From positions 496,001 through 560,000 of the forward strand of contig JAJAGP010000080.1 of the NCBI GenBank assembly GCA_025084515.1: a DNA stretch of 64,000 bases. The letters run 5' to 3'. Positions 45,470 to 58,232 of this stretch are shown here, piece after piece; the stretch's first letter is position 1; every line of letters starts with the position of its first letter. The stretch is from Ancistrus triradiatus (lineage: Eukaryota; Chordata; Actinopteri; Siluriformes; Loricariidae). The translations under genes and the position numbers were made by a program. The notes under the pieces were generated by a model, which was not told where the DNA came from, ran no database searches, and saw only the letters and a program-made list of their open reading frames with translations.

Positions 45470-47875
45470 CAGACAGGGTATTTCTAGTGCCGGTCCCAAG
45501 CCCGGATAAATGGTGAGGGTTGCGTCAGGAAGGACATCCGGTGTAAAACATTTGCCAAATAAAGTATGCGAGTTCATAATAATTTCACCATACCGGATCG
45601 GTCGCTGCCCGGGTTAACAGCGACCGCCACTGGTACTGGTAGCAAACAGGGTACCAGCGGAAATTGTACTACTGTTTGCCGAAGACGAAGAGGAGGGAGG
45701 CGTGTGAGGAGAAATCAGGAGGGGCCAGAATATAGCACTGAGGGTAGCAACCCTAGATGTAGGGACGATGACAGGGAAAGGTAGAGAGCTGGCTGATATG
45801 ATGCAGAGAAGAAAGGTCGATGTTTTGTGTGTGCAGGAGACAAAGTGGAAGGTTAGCAAGGCTCGATGCATTGGTGCAGGGTTTAAACTGTTCTACCATG
45901 GTGTGGATAGGAAGAGAAATGGAGTTGGTGTGGTCCTGAAGGAGGACTATGTAAAGAATGTCGTTGAGGTGAAAAGGGTGTCAGATAGGATAATATGTCT
46001 GAAGCTGGAAATTGAGGGTGTTTTGTGTAATGGTGAATGTTGTTAGTGGCTATGCACCACAAGTTGGCTGTGTGAATTAGTACCAGAAAAAGAGAGATTC
46101 TTGGGGGGAGTTAGATGAAGTGTTTGAGAGCATTCCCAGGGAGGAGAGACTGGTGATTGGTGCAGATTTCAATGGTCAGGTTGTGGTGGAAGGTAAATAA
46201 AGGAGGATGATTAAGTGGAGGGGCAGGTTTGGTGTTAAGGGATTAGGAACTAGAAGGACAGAATGGTGGTGGGATTTTTGCAAAGAGGATGGGAAATGAA
46301 TGTGGGTTAACACATATTTCCAAAAGAAAGGAGTGGAGCATAGGGTGACTTATAAGAGTGGAGGGAGGAGCACACAGGTGGACTACATCTCCTATTTAGA
46401 AGCAGGTTGCTTAAAAGAGATTGGTGACTGTAAGGTAGTGGCAGGGGAGAGTGTAGCTAGGCAGAATCGGATGGGTGGTGTGCTTGGATGGCTCGGGGTG
46501 GTGATGAAGAGGAAAGGACAAAGGCAAGAGCAGAGGACCAAATGGTTGAGTTTGAAAAAGGAAGAATATTGTAAGGAGTTCCATAGAGGAGCTGAGAAAG
46601 GCTCTTGGGTGATAGGAAAAAGGCCTCTTCCAGATGGACTGGGGTAGTAGCAGCAACAGTTAATTAGACAGACAGGTTAGAACGGGTTACTGAACCTTTT
46701 TGTTTTGTGTCGTCTGGGACGGCAAAGGATGAAAGGAAACCTGGTGGTTGGTTGGAACGAGGGAAGTTGCAGGAGGGTTATTCAGAGAAAGAGGTCATGC
46801 AAAGAGAAAATGGGACAGGGACAGGACTAAAAAGAGAGTAGGCAGGAGTACAAGGGACACAGAGCAAGAAGGGAGGTAGCAAAGGCCAAGCAGAAGGCCT
46901 ACGTACGATGGGTTATATGAAAGGTTAGACAGTTTTAGACAGTAGGGAAGGAGGAGGAGGAGTTTTTATCTTGCTGGAGAGACAGGAGAGATAGGAGCTG
47001 GAAAGGAAAGGATGTGCAGCAGGTCAGGGTTGATCAAGGATAGAAATGGAAATGTACTGTCCAGATGGGAGGAGAGGGTGAGGGAAAGATGGAAGGAGTA
47101 TTTTGCGGAGTTCATAAATGTAGAAAATGAAAGGGAAAGCAGGTTTGGAAGCGCGTAGGGAAATTGTGGAACAGGATGTAGCAAAGATTAGCAAGGATGA
47201 AGGGAGGAAAGCTTTGAAAAGGATGAAGAACGGAAAAAGGCAGTAGGACCTCATGTGACATACCGATACCTACCATTGAGGTCCTTGAAAAAAAAAGTCT
47301 AGGAGAGCTTGTGTGGTTTTTTTTTGACTAGATTATTCAATGGAATTCTGGTGAATGAGAGCATGCCGGAGGAATGGAGGGAAAAGTTTACTTGTATCGA
47401 TTTTTTTTTTAAGCAGAAGGGTGATGTACAGAGTTGTGGCAGCTTGTTGTATGGCTTAGAGACAGTGGCACTGACAAAGAGACAGGAAGCAGAGCTGGAG
47501 GTGGCAGAACTTAAGATGTTGAGGTTCTCTTTAGGAGTGTCCAGGATGGACAGGATTAGGAATGAGATCATCAGAGGGACAGCACAGGTTGGAAAATTGG
47601 AAGACAAAATTCAAGAGGGAAGACTGAGATGGTTTGGACATGTGCAGAGGAGGGATAGTGGATATATTGGTAGGAGGATGTTGGAGATGGAGCTGTCAGG
47701 CAAGAGACGGAGAGGAAGGCCAAAGAGGAGTTATTTGGTTGTGGTAAATGAAGATATGCAGGGAGTTGGGGTGAGAGTAGAGGACGTGGAGGACAGGGTG
47801 AGGTGGAAACGTTTAACTCGCTGTGGTGACCCCTGATAAAGGGAGAAGCCGGAAGAAGAAGAAGGAAAAGAAGAA
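45470..47875 (+). mobile_element. RTE-like non-LTR retrotransposon, reverse transcriptase deleted
   Basis: The 5' part has CCCGGGTTAACAGCGACCG before the endonuclease frame, where MTGKGRELADMMQRRKVDVL then VLCVQETKWK is the start of an APE-type endonuclease. Out-of-frame pieces follow (TYKSGGRSTQVDYI at about 46340). The text then jumps near 47425 from FKQKGDVQSCG straight to LLYGLETVALTKRQE, so the reverse-transcriptase core is missing. The C-terminal frame (to about 47836) keeps GRLRWFGHVQRR and GRPKR. The 3' end is GACCCCTGATAAAGGGAG with a (GAA)n tail, typical of fish RTE-like elements. Several frames and stops make it dead. Confidence 0.85.
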
Positions 47876-48059
47876 GAAGAAGGGGCCAAATTATTGTGTC
47901 GTAAAAGTCACCAGTTGACCTTTGTAGTACAGTGACCACTTTGTTTTCTGGTACAGAGAGAGAAAATAAGAAAAAGTTGAATGTTTTTATGAAAGTGAAA
48001 GTTTAGAACTGACTGCACTCACACTCTTTCCACACTCTTTCCACACTCTTTTTCAGACT

Positions 48060-48240
48060 CTTTTCTGCTTAATCCAACTCGGGGCCAGGGCCTGCCAGCA
48101 GTACAGGCTGCAAGCCAGGAAATAATCTACGGGTCAATCTCAGGGCACATGCATGCCAACAAACACAACTGCTCATACTAGGACACTTTAGAGGCGATGC
48201 TTGGCCTAACCCGATGTGCCACCGTGCCACTCGGGGGAAC
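48060..48240. repeat. Repeat fragment
   Basis: Contains CCTGCCAGCAGTACAGGCTG and ends CCGATGTGCCACCGTGCCAC, the same end as the minus-strand SINE-like copy at 2110-2271. Confidence 0.35.
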
Positions 48241-49139
48241 TAACGTAACAAATCTTTACCTACAGTCTTATGAGGTAACAACCTGTAGGGAACAATTTTT
48301 TGGCAAATTTGAAACTAACAAGCACTATGTGCTGTTATTGGAAAATATTCATCACACCACTCAGATGTTGTTCCTTCTGCTTTCTTATAAGGATCTGTAA
48401 GAATATTGTAATACAATTTTTGCTTAGGAATGACCTGGAACTGCCTTTCAGACAGGTCAGGCAGCACAGCCAGACATGACTGGCTGTGTCTGATCCTCCC
48501 AATAGCGATGCTGTAGCGATTCCTGCCAGCACTGTGAAGGACTGGACTGGTGTCCTGTCCAGGGCAAGCTTACGCCTGCTCCCTGACCAGGGATAAAACA
48601 TGAGAAAAATATGTAACAGATTAGACTTACAAGTCTGTAGTGAACCCGGGGTTAACAAAAAGGTATTATCAAGGCTTCCAGACCATTTTTTTGTTGCTCA
48701 TTAGTGGAACTTTAATGTGTCCAGAGTGTTTGTTTGTCTGACTGGTCTGCAGCCTGAATGGATCACCGGGGACAATGAGGCAGGAATTTGGCAGCTTTGT
48801 TTGGCCGCTGCGTGACACGGTGGAGTCTGGGAGAAATCGTGGGAGTCGTACTGTATTGTTCACTCCCATGGCCTTCGCTGTTTGGTTGCTCACCTTAAAT
48901 TTGATCATGGCACTGGCCACACAGGGCAACCTGATGTCATCATGCCTTTGCAGCCGGGTTGGTATCTGTTCAGATCAGTACAAATGAGTAGAAAACACAA
49001 ATATCCACTTAACTCCACACATAGTGATGTTAATGAACTGCAAGTCCTCGTTTTATTCGTGTTCAAGTGATCAAGTGGTTCAAATACTGATTGTACCACT
49101 CAGAAGGGCTGATTTCCCCATTTAGGAATATATCAATGG

Positions 49140-49275
49140 AGCATTGTCTCAAAGCAGCTTTACAATTTTCTATTATTTTCTATTATCTAAGCCCAGCCCA
49201 AACTGAGCAAGCCTAGGGCAACAGTGGCAAGGAAAAACTCCCTAAACGTTGGAAGAAACCTTGGATTGGGAGGAC
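49140..49275 (+). repeat. Dispersed repeat (GGCAAGGAAAAACTCCC)
   Basis: AAAGCAGCTTTACAAT is followed by CAGTGGCAAGGAAAAACTCC and GAAGAAACCTTGG, a wording I recognise as an abundant teleost interspersed repeat. Confidence 0.6.
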
Positions 49276-49777
49276 CAAGACTGAAAACTTTTTATTATGT
49301 ATGGATTTATTATGATAGTATAAAACAAATATCAGAGATTATTGGAAGATTATGAACATGTTCATCTGCTCTCAAAGTTTTATATTTTTTAACACATTTT
49401 AAATGGAATCTGGTGAATACACACTGAGACTAGAATCTGCACAGAATGCAGAAAGCAAACCGAAAAGTCCTCTTTTTGCAAGAGATGGGGATTGAACCAG
49501 AGTGGCTCAGTCAGAATTGGCCAAGATCCTCTGGTTTGTATCTCGTCTCTGGCAGAAAAAACTAGCAGGTGCATTTAGACTGCACTACATGAATGATTTT
49601 TTAAAATAAAGCATTTCTTCTTGTTCAGTGTTACTGAGCCACCGGTAGCCACAAAGTTGCTTTAGGAAACCAAACATTGTTTGGCATCATCATGGCGAGG
49701 ATATGGAACTGAAATCTGAACCCGCTTTTCACAGACCATGTCTTGAATTATGGAAAGGGGGCTACAAGGGAGATAAC

Positions 49778-50452
49778 CAGTGTTGTGCCAGTTCACAGCT
49801 TTTCTGAACTAGTTCAAGTTCAGTTCATACATGCTCAAAGTGAACAGTTCACGTTCAAAGTTCACAATTTTAATTATGAACTAGTTCACAGTTCATTTGA
49901 CTTTTTTCGTGAGATATTCAAATAAATACTTTTTTTCATACTACAAGCTAGAAATCACTATACGTTCTTTGAAACTGCTCATTGTAGACATTTGCTCATG
50001 ACACTGCAATTGTGTACGCGGCGTTGCTATGGCTACCCCGCTCTGCTGCAATTCATCACGGGTAACGTCGTGCGGAAGCCAGTATGTTATTAACTAGCCA
50101 GTAGGTTAACTATTCTCAGCCGGACACTACGTTGCCCGCAATGCATTGCGCACACAATGTCAAAACCATTTCTTTCTGGTGATACATGATTTAAGCGGCA
50201 CCAGCGAGAATACAGGAGGGAGGAACTTTCTCTCGTTGCATTTCAAAAGAGAAAACAGATGTCACTCAGTTTTCCATGGAAAACAAATTCCAACGTTGAT
50301 TTACAGTGATGTCTGCCGTTCATGACACATAATGTGAACTAATTCACGTTCAAGTTCTTTATTTAAAATGTGTTGCGTTCAGTTCAACGTTCACGAAAAA
50401 ATGAGCGTGTTCAATGAACACGTTCTTTTGAACTCATTCACGCACAACACTG
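49778..50452. mobile_element. hAT non-autonomous element, CAGTGTTGTGC ends, copy 2
   Basis: 675 bp, with a perfect 8-bp target duplication GAGATAAC. Same orientation as copy 1 and nearly identical to it. It carries an extra GTTCAATGAACAC before the final CGTTCTTTTGAAC, which copy 1 lacks. No transposase. Confidence 0.95.
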
Positions 50453-50460
50453 GAGATAAC

Positions 50461-51309
50461 ATACCATGTTATTTACTGAAAGAGAAGGAACATTGTTACC
50501 CCAGTAATTTACCAGACATTACTTAAGAATGCTGTTTGGGTTCATGGTTATGTTATTTGATGGTAATTGCTTGGTTCTGAACGTACCTAGGTCTGTCCTT
50601 TAAATTGATTCAATGTTTACATTATGTAGAGGGGTTTTATGAAGCCCATGAAGATGTGACTAAAGTTGACAATGACATTTACAGCATGGTGCCAGTTCCA
50701 CTTAGAATTAGTTTAGATGGTGATACATGTTTAGATAAGGTTAATCCAGACTGGTAGCTGAATGCGACAGCCGCTATACTTGTTTTATGGGGTTTGCTAA
50801 AACAGGCTTGGGGTCAGAAACAATGAACATGAGGTCTTCGGCTTTGCTCTCTCAGGGACCCACTTGTGGGGTCCTTAAAATAAGTGCGTCTATTGTGGCT
50901 TGAGCACTCTGCTTTGTTTAATGGTCTTCAGATTGGCACTGTGTGGAATACACTGCATGCTGTGTGTGCTATGGTTTGGAAATTCAAAATGTGTTTTCCA
51001 ATTTTCACATGTCTTTTGTTTATTGTAAGCTGCCCGGACAAAATAATGGTTTGTATCCAACATATATAAGTGGTATATTGTTTAACTAATAAGTTGGGCA
51101 CCTAAGTATACAATATAATAGATAGATAGTGCGTTGCACTGATATGAGTGGACCAGACACAGCAGTGCTGCTGGAGTTTTGAAACACTGTTCATTCACTG
51201 TCCACTTGATTAGTGACATTCACCTTGCATTCAGAAGCACTGAGACCCGGGAGTCTCTGGCGAGTCAGAAACCAACCAGCATAAGTGTAAATATCTGGTG
51301 CTAACAGAC
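50461..51309. other. Intergenic, nothing recognised
   Basis: Moderately AT-rich DNA with no domain-bearing frame and no repeat I can name. Confidence 0.4.
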
Positions 51310-51615
51310 CCACAACTCAGGTGGGTGGCTTGGTGGGGTGGCTCGGCACATCACCTCACAGCGAGAAGGTCCTGGGTTCACTCACTAGGTGGAGTTGTCT
51401 GGGTCCTGTATGTGGAGTCTGCATGTCCTCTCCATGTCCATGTGGGTTTACTCCCGGTACTCTGATTTCCTCCCAGAGTCCAAAGACATACATTAGGTTA
51501 ATTGGTGTCTCTAAAGTGCCCCTAGCGTGTGAGTGTATGTGCCCGATGATGGATTGGTGCCCTGTCTAGGGTTGTTCCTGCCTTGTGCCCTTGCCACTCT
51601 CACAACCCTGTCCAG
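51310..51615 (+). repeat. tRNA-derived SINE-like copy
   Basis: GGTGGCTCGGCACATCACC then GAAGGTCCTGGGTTCACTC (B-box-like), TGTATGTGGAGTCTGCATG, CTGATTTCCTCCCAGAGTCC and GGATTGGTGCCCTGTCTAGG. It is the longest copy of this SINE-like class in the window. Confidence 0.65.
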
Positions 51616-52139
51616 AATCATGAATGAAATGCTTTTTAATTCTAAACATTGTTATAGTGTTTAAAACACACAAATTCTGAATTCTTTACAGTATTATGTT
51701 TTTAATCAATTTATTCATTTCTTAAATAATATAATTTAGTTTGAATATGTTTTCACAGGTAAGAATCCATTCATAATGTGATCTACTTCCATTAAAGGAA
51801 GTGATTTTAGCGATTTGTTAAGCTAAATAACTCATATTTTATTTAAATAAAACATTTCAATATAATATTCCCTGAATATCGGGAAACAGATATGTAAATA
51901 GTGAGGATTAACTGTAATAATTACTAAAATGCATTTGATTTATATATTTTGTAGGTTCCCTGACACATTGCTTGTAAAATAATCGTTAGAGTCTATAAAA
52001 AAATCTGTGGCCTTCTACGGCATTGTCCAAAAGCAGCATTTTTGTGGGCGCTAAGTCTCTTGAATTATGAGACATAATCCGGAAATCCCTGTAATAATAC
52101 ATATTTGTCCACGATAAGTGGCCAAGGTTTCTAATACAT

Positions 52140-52700
52140 ACTAGACCTACAAACTGAGGTTGTGTGGTTCAGATTAGCCCCTACGCTTTTTCCCATGGCT
52201 GTCTGATCACTAAGCTGAGCCCGTGCTCTGAGGGACAGTTGTAAGGTTGGCGTTTCTGTAAATACCATGAAATTATCCTAGCTCAACCCCCTGTGTTGCT
52301 TTACCCTGGTCATGTCTCTCCCAAGCAGTCTCAGGGGCCACAGACCTTAGCCCAGAGACCCCGGCATCTCCATAATTGAATCTGGAGTCTGTCCAGCCCG
52401 TTACAACGCAGGTCAAAACAGGTATGCGACAGTTGGAGCTATTCCTGCCCCCTATCTCCACATCTCCTTGCTCTGTGTTTCTCAGCGATTGCCTGCTTGG
52501 CTGTTTCAGGGCTGCCGTCTCCGATCTCATGTCAACGAGATATCGTTCTATGGAAACTCTGCCAGCGGTGACTTCATCAGGATGATAAGATCTACCAGTT
52601 TGGCTCTCTCGTGCACACCGAGCCGTTCACAAGAACTTTTCATTAGCAAAGTCAGAAGATCAAAGGGCACGGGTGCAGGGCCAACACTCCCAGAATAGAA
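52140..52700. other. Unique-looking stretch, no gene
   Basis: More GC-balanced than its neighbours and free of obvious repeats. Frames on both strands are open for 60-85 codons without a domain. It may be conserved noncoding DNA; the sequence alone cannot tell. Confidence 0.3.
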
Positions 52701-53766
52701 CACGGCTAAAAATATGACCAGCATTTCGTTGGCCTGTTTCCTTAACTTTTATTGAGGGAGTCTTGAACCAGTAAGAGCACCCAAAATTAATTTTAAAAAA
52801 TCTAAATAACAAGAACATATGTCTACACTATCAAAACGTGTTCAGTCCAGTTAAAATAATAAAACAACATTTGTCACTTTAAGTTTGAATGAACCTTATA
52901 CATTTTGGATTATTCTATAACGAACAATTGTAAAAATAACCAAGAATGCCTTAAGAATGCCTTAATAAAAACTATTTTATTGCTTTTAATCAATTGCTTT
53001 AATTACATAATTCTTGTTTTTTCAGTTTTAATTAAAACTAATTTTACAGTGTTTAAACATTTTAACTTCTAAACTATAAATGTTACAGCATGTAATCCAT
53101 TTATTTACTTTTTAAATAATCAAATTTAATCTAAACCTAGTTTAATGAATGACTAAATTAATTTCATCTCTGTGTGACACTATGGATGAGCACTTAAAAG
53201 ACTTAAAAAATACATCGACGGTAACATGGTTTAGTATCATTTAGTAACATTTTCAAGATTTCTAACACTCATCTTTTTATTAAGTTTAAATTAACCATAT
53301 ATATTTTGGCTTATTCTATACCAAACGATTGTAAAAATGAACAAGAATGCCTTGGATTACAAAAGAAACTATTGCATTGCTTTTAATTACCTAATTCTTT
53401 CATTAACATTAATTTTTATTTATAATAATTTTTACGGCATTAAACATCTCCACTTCTAAACTATAAATGTTACAGCATATAAACCATTTACTTACTCCTT
53501 AAATAATCTAATTTAACGTGTGTAGTCTATAAGCTTCCCCATGTTGATGAATAACTAAATGAATTTGATGTCACAGTGTGGAGGAGCACTTTAAATTTAC
53601 TGAAGAAAGAAGAGAAAAAAAACATAACTGGAAACATGCTTTAGTAACATTTAGTAATATTTTCAAGAGTTTCCAACACTCATCTTTTTATTACGTTTAT
53701 TTTAACCTTATACATTTTGGATTATTCTATAATGAACAATCGTAAAAAAAACAAGAATGTTTTATA

Positions 53767-54526
53767 CAGTGGTGCTTGAAAGTTTGTGAACCCTTTAGAA
53801 TTTTCTATATTTTTGCATAAATATGAGCTAAAACATCATCAGATTTTCACACAAGTACTAAAAGTAGATAAAGAGATCCCAGTTAAAACAAATGAGACAA
53901 AAATATTATACTTGGTCATTTACTTATTGAGGAAAATGATCCAATATTACATATTATTGAGTGGCAAAAGTATGTGAGCCTTTGCTTTCAGTATCTGGTG
54001 TGACCCCCTGTGCAGCAATAACTGCAGCTAAACGTTTCCTGTGGCTGTTGATCAGTCCTGCACACTGGCCATTTGTACACAATCTGTCTGACTGTGGATT
54101 GGTGGAGTCCAAACTCTTAAGAGATGGTTTTGTAACCCTTTCCAGCCTGATGAGCATCAACAACTCTTTTTCTGAGGTCCTCAGAAATCTCCTTTGTTCG
54201 TGCCATGATGCACTTCCACATATGTGTTGTGAAGAGCAGACTTTGATAGATCCCTGTTCTTTAAATAAAACAGGGTGCCCCTCACACCTGATTGTCATCC
54301 CATTGATTGAAAACACCTGACTCTAATTTCACCTTCAAATTAGCCGCTAATCCTAGAGGTTCACATACTTTTGCAACTCACTAATATGTAATACTGAATA
54401 TTTTTGTCTCATTTCTTTAACTGGGTTCTCTTTATCTACTTTTAGGACATATGAAAATCTGATGATGTTTTAGGTCATATTCATGCAGAAAATTCTAAAG
54501 GGTTCACAAACTATCAAGCACCTCTG
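53767..54526 (-). mobile_element. Tc1 CAGTGGTGCTTGAAAG family, copy D (760 bp)
   Basis: TA on both sides, full end repeats. Inside, the minus strand keeps only the transposase start (MARTKEIS, RKRVVDAHQAG) and a scrap of the C-terminus (AVIAAQGVTP). All catalytic positions are deleted. It interrupts the third unit of the tandem array. Confidence 0.9.
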
Positions 54527-54529
54527 TAT

Positions 54530-54536
<7 letters not shown>

Positions 54537-54596
<60 letters not shown>
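54537..54596 (+). repeat. (TA)n microsatellite
   Basis: About 28 TA units directly after Tc1 copy D, starting from TGTGTGTATATA. Confidence 0.97.
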
Positions 54597-54597
<1 letters not shown>

Positions 54598-55065
54598 AAT
54601 TAAACAATTAAACATTGTTATAGTTTTACAGGACATTATTCTTAATTAAAACTAATATTACAGTGTTTAAACTTCTTAACTTCTTCTAAACTTTAAACTG
54701 TAAATATTTCAGCATTTATTCCATTTATTTAGTTCTTAAATAATCTAAATTAATGTTTGTAATTAGTAACTAATTTAATGATGAGCACTTAAAAGTTGCT
54801 GAAGACCGATGAAAAAACAACACATTGACGGTAACATGTTTTAGTAACATTCATCTTTCATTTTTTTATTAAGTTTAAAAAAACCTTATACATTTTGGAT
54901 TATTCTATGAAAAGCAATCATAAAAATAAACAAGAATGCCCTGGATTACAAACAAATTAAAACTATTTTATTGTTTTTAATGAATTGCCTTTAGTTACTT
55001 AATTCTTAATTTTTAAACGTTGTTACAGTGTTTAAAACAAATTTTACAGCATTTAAACACCTCCC

Positions 55066-56160
55066 TGATTTCACTCCAGGTTTCATCCTTCAGTCTTCCT
55101 AGGGTTCCGTCTCATCCTGGGTCTTTATTTACTTTTGTGTTTGCCTTGCCATTGAATTTCCCTTTCCTTCATGTCTCTGACTCTGGTGTTCTTCTAGTCT
55201 TGGCCGGCTCAGTACAGCATGTCTGTAAAGCCTGACAAGTGGGTGCACATTCCACTACAGGGATATTCTACAGTGATTGTTCCAACTTATTATATCGGCT
55301 ATTAAAACGCAAAACTTTTCCTTTACACATTCTTGGCGAGTCACGAGGAAAGCGTAAACATTATTTTTTGACTACCAAGCTGAAAGATAAACACAGCCAT
55401 AATTTCCCAGGCAAACCCCCAGAATTCTTTGATCTCTCCAGAGCTTTTTTAATTGGGAATTTTTTCAGCCTGTGCGAGATGTCGGGTTAACGCTAGGTCA
55501 ACGTGCTGCAATTAAACCGGTAGAAGGATGGAAATGGAAACAAGGCTTGCTTTTAGGATATATTTCTGCTATCTGATCTCTCATGAACGGTCCTTGCAAG
55601 CACTTCTCTTTCTTAGGAGATGGACTGTGCTGGCTTTGAAGTACGCAAAATGAGAAGACCTCTAGCGTCATTCAATACCGAGGAAGAGCTTTATTGTCTC
55701 TGATTGACTCCGAGGTCGGTTTGCTGATTATAATCTGTTTAACAATGCAGCTCAGACTGTCTGGTTGGCAGGGGATGGAGACTGCTGGGTGTTTTCACCG
55801 TCCTCTCCCTTCCTTGGCTTTGAGGTCTTCAGGTAGGTGTGGTGAACACAACAAGCATGAAACAACACCAGGTTTCCTTCTCTGATTTTTGAGATTCAGA
55901 AGCTCCAAGCTTCCTGTTGTGGTCTGCTTGTGGTATCCCTACATTTAAAGTGCTCTAGATAAGAGTTCTTGTCTTATGTACATATATTTTTTCCGTTGAG
56001 CACTAGAGGAGAATGGTACAAAAGTCACTTTCAGGCATTTTCATTGCTTTTTAACTATATAACTTGTATTCACTATATCATATGTTTATGGTTACCTGTT
56101 ACCCTATGTCTGGGGCTATTTTGCGGCAAATCACACATTTAATTTATAAGCATACTGTAT
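55066..56160. other. Intergenic, nothing recognised
   Basis: Unique-looking DNA. 55240-55900 has short frames on the plus strand with no domain. No repeat was identified. Confidence 0.3.
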
Positions 56161-56162
56161 AC

Positions 56163-56345
56163 AAGTGTGAATGGCACAGTGGAGCAGTGTCAAGTCATAG
56201 CTCCAGAGACACTACTTTCAGGTACATCCACTGCTTGTGTGATTAACATGTTTTCCCCTGGGTTTCCTCCCACATTCCAAAGGCGTGTGTCAGATCAATT
56301 GGCATCTCTGATGTTTACCTGTGTGTGTTGATGGATTTATTTCTT
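56163..56345 (+). repeat. SINE-like fragment
   Basis: GGCACAGTGGAGCAGTGTC head, then TTTCCTCCCACATTCCAAAG and GATCAATTGGCATCTCTGA, the same order as at 51310-51615 but more decayed. Confidence 0.5.
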
Positions 56346-56368
56346 TATTTAATATAATATGAGGATCA

Positions 56369-56555
56369 ATGGCTATTCATGACAGGAGCAAAGTTACATC
56401 AGTAGTAGTCAGCTGCAGGACAGGCTGGACAGGGCCCAAGTCCATTCCAAGTTTGACGTTGCAAGCCCTGCCTGGGGTTCAAACCCAGGCCATTTTTTTC
56501 GGAACTGCTATTTCCAAGGGCTGGCCCTTGCCTCCAAGCCACAGGACTTACAGAA
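56369..56555. repeat. Dispersed repeat related to 14755-15125
   Basis: ATGGCTATTCATGACAGGAG also resembles 2035-2060. GGGGTTCAAACCCAGGCC is a B-box-like palindrome, and CGGAACTGCTATTTCC matches the related copy. Confidence 0.45.
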
Positions 56556-57184
56556 TTTTTAAATTAGCTTCAGTAGTTCATTAATAGGGAGCCCTGCTGG
56601 TGGCATCCCTTCCTTCTAAACTTAAGGCATGGCTATGACTTAAAAAATAAAAAGTGTGGAACTGAGATCCTAATACGCAGAAACAAGTTAGTAGGTGTGG
56701 GAAAGAGATAATTATTAATCATTATAGAGATAAACATGAATAATCATTTCAAAAGACAGCTTTTACTTTTTATTCAACACATGTTCAAAACAGTCTTGTT
56801 ACTTGGGTTTTATTAAATCTATTTATTTATATATTGTAGAGTCCGTTGACCCGGGGGTGGGCGTGTACCGGGTTCCAAGCGTGCATTGAGGTTTGGTGGC
56901 CACGTTATGTGGGTCCGATTATTGTGTGTGAGAGTGGGTTGAGCTGGGTTGGGCTGTATTTGTTGACCTTCCTGCCACACTGACCGGTAAAGAGTCCAGA
57001 CAGCTGATAATACTGTCTGTGACATTGGCTGCTTAATAAAGATTGCACCATGAGCAAAGCTTCCGTCTACACTGTGCTTCTTACGTCTACCCTGATGCTA
57101 CAATATTTTACCTTTCTATTTATTTTTCTTTTTTTATTTAGACAGATCTAGTCAGGCACCCAATGAAGAACCAATCGGAATACA

Positions 57185-57335
57185 AAGTAGATGCAATATC
57201 CAGAGTGACTTACAATAGATACAATCTTACAATTCAAGCAATTGTGGGTCTTGCTGAAGGACCCAACAGTGGCAGCCTGGCAGAGGTAGGTTTTGAACCC
57301 TGGTCCACAGCCCAGTACCTTAACCACAACAGGAA
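57185..57335 (-). repeat. tRNA-derived SINE copy
   Basis: Reverse complement: GTTAAGGTACTGGGCTGTGG head, CAGGGTTCAAAACCTACC block, GGGTCCTTCAGCAAG and TTGTAAGATTGTATC. Same family as 15709 and 21068. Confidence 0.7.
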
Positions 57336-57351
57336 TTCTTAACAGGGTATG

Positions 57352-57352
<1 letters not shown>

Positions 57353-57419
<67 letters not shown>

Positions 57420-58166
57420 GGTGGCCCATTTATATGGATACACCTAAATAAAATGGGAATGGTTGGTGATATCAACTTCCTGTTTGTGGCACATTAATAT
57501 ATGGGTGGGGGGAAACTTTTCAAGATGGGTGTTGACCATGGTGGGAATTTTGAAGTCAGCCATTTTGGATCCAACTTTATTATTTCCAATGGGAAGAGGG
57601 TCATGTAACACATCAAACTTATTGAGAATTTTATTCTTTCATGAGTTATTTACAAGTTTATGACCACTTATAAAATGTGTTCAAAGTGTTGCCCATTGTG
57701 TTGGATTGTCAATGCAACACTCTTCTCCCACTCTTGACACACTGATAGCAACACCGCAGAAGAAATGCTAGCACAGGCTTACTGCATCCGTTGTTTCATA
57801 TACTGCACATCTCGTATCTTCACAGCATAGACAATTGCCTTCAGATGACCCCAAAGATAAAAGTCTAAGGGGGTCAGATCGGGAGAGCATTTCTTCTGCT
57901 GTGTTGCTATCAGCACACCATTGATTTTCTTGTGAAATTCTCAATAAGTTTGATGTGTTACATGACCCTCTTCCCATTGGAAATAATAAAGTTGGATCCA
58001 AAATGTCCGACTTCAAAATGGCCGCCATGGTCAGCACCCATCTTGAAAAGTTTCCCCCCTCCCATATACTAATGTGGCACAAGCAGAAAGTTGATATCAC
58101 CAACCATTCCCATTTTATTTAGGTGTGTCCATATAAATGGCCCACCCTATATATATATATATATAC

Positions 58167-58208
<42 letters not shown>

Positions 58209-58232
58209 GTATATATATATATATATATATAT
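57353..58232. repeat. (TA)n tract split by a mariner element
   Basis: About 30 TA units at 57353-57416 and about 40, with two CG interruptions, at 58149-58232. The mariner-like element between them uses TA targets, so one original (TA)n tract was probably split by insertion. Confidence 0.9.
57417..58148 (-). mobile_element. Mariner-like element with about 217-bp terminal inverted repeats
   Basis: Left end CAGGGTGGCCCATTTATATG, right end CATATAAATGGCCCACCCT. Inverted repeats run 57417-57633 and 57932-58148, and share CCATTTTGGATCCAAC-type blocks. The minus-strand middle keeps a transposase scrap, DLTPLDFYLWGHLKAIVY, with stops after it. This block normally carries the last catalytic Asp of mariner-type transposases. 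Non-autonomous. Confidence 0.88.

Larger units (their letters stand above)
52795..55065 (+). repeat. Tandem array of about 400-bp units
   Basis: At least four diverged units, each carrying ACCTTATACATTTTGGATTA, CAAGAATGCCTT, ACTTCTAAACTATAAATG and TTAGTAACAT...CACTCATC. The anchor word starts at 52894, 53295, 53706 and 54884, giving periods of 401 and 411. The larger gap holds Tc1 copy D and a (TA)n tract. No coding frame. Confidence 0.85.

Noticed and set aside
45768..47836. Possible endonuclease/exonuclease gene resembling craniofacial development protein 2
   Set aside because: Such matches come from the APE domain of RTE-like LINEs. The 3' (GAA)n tail and RWFGHV block identify the retrotransposon.
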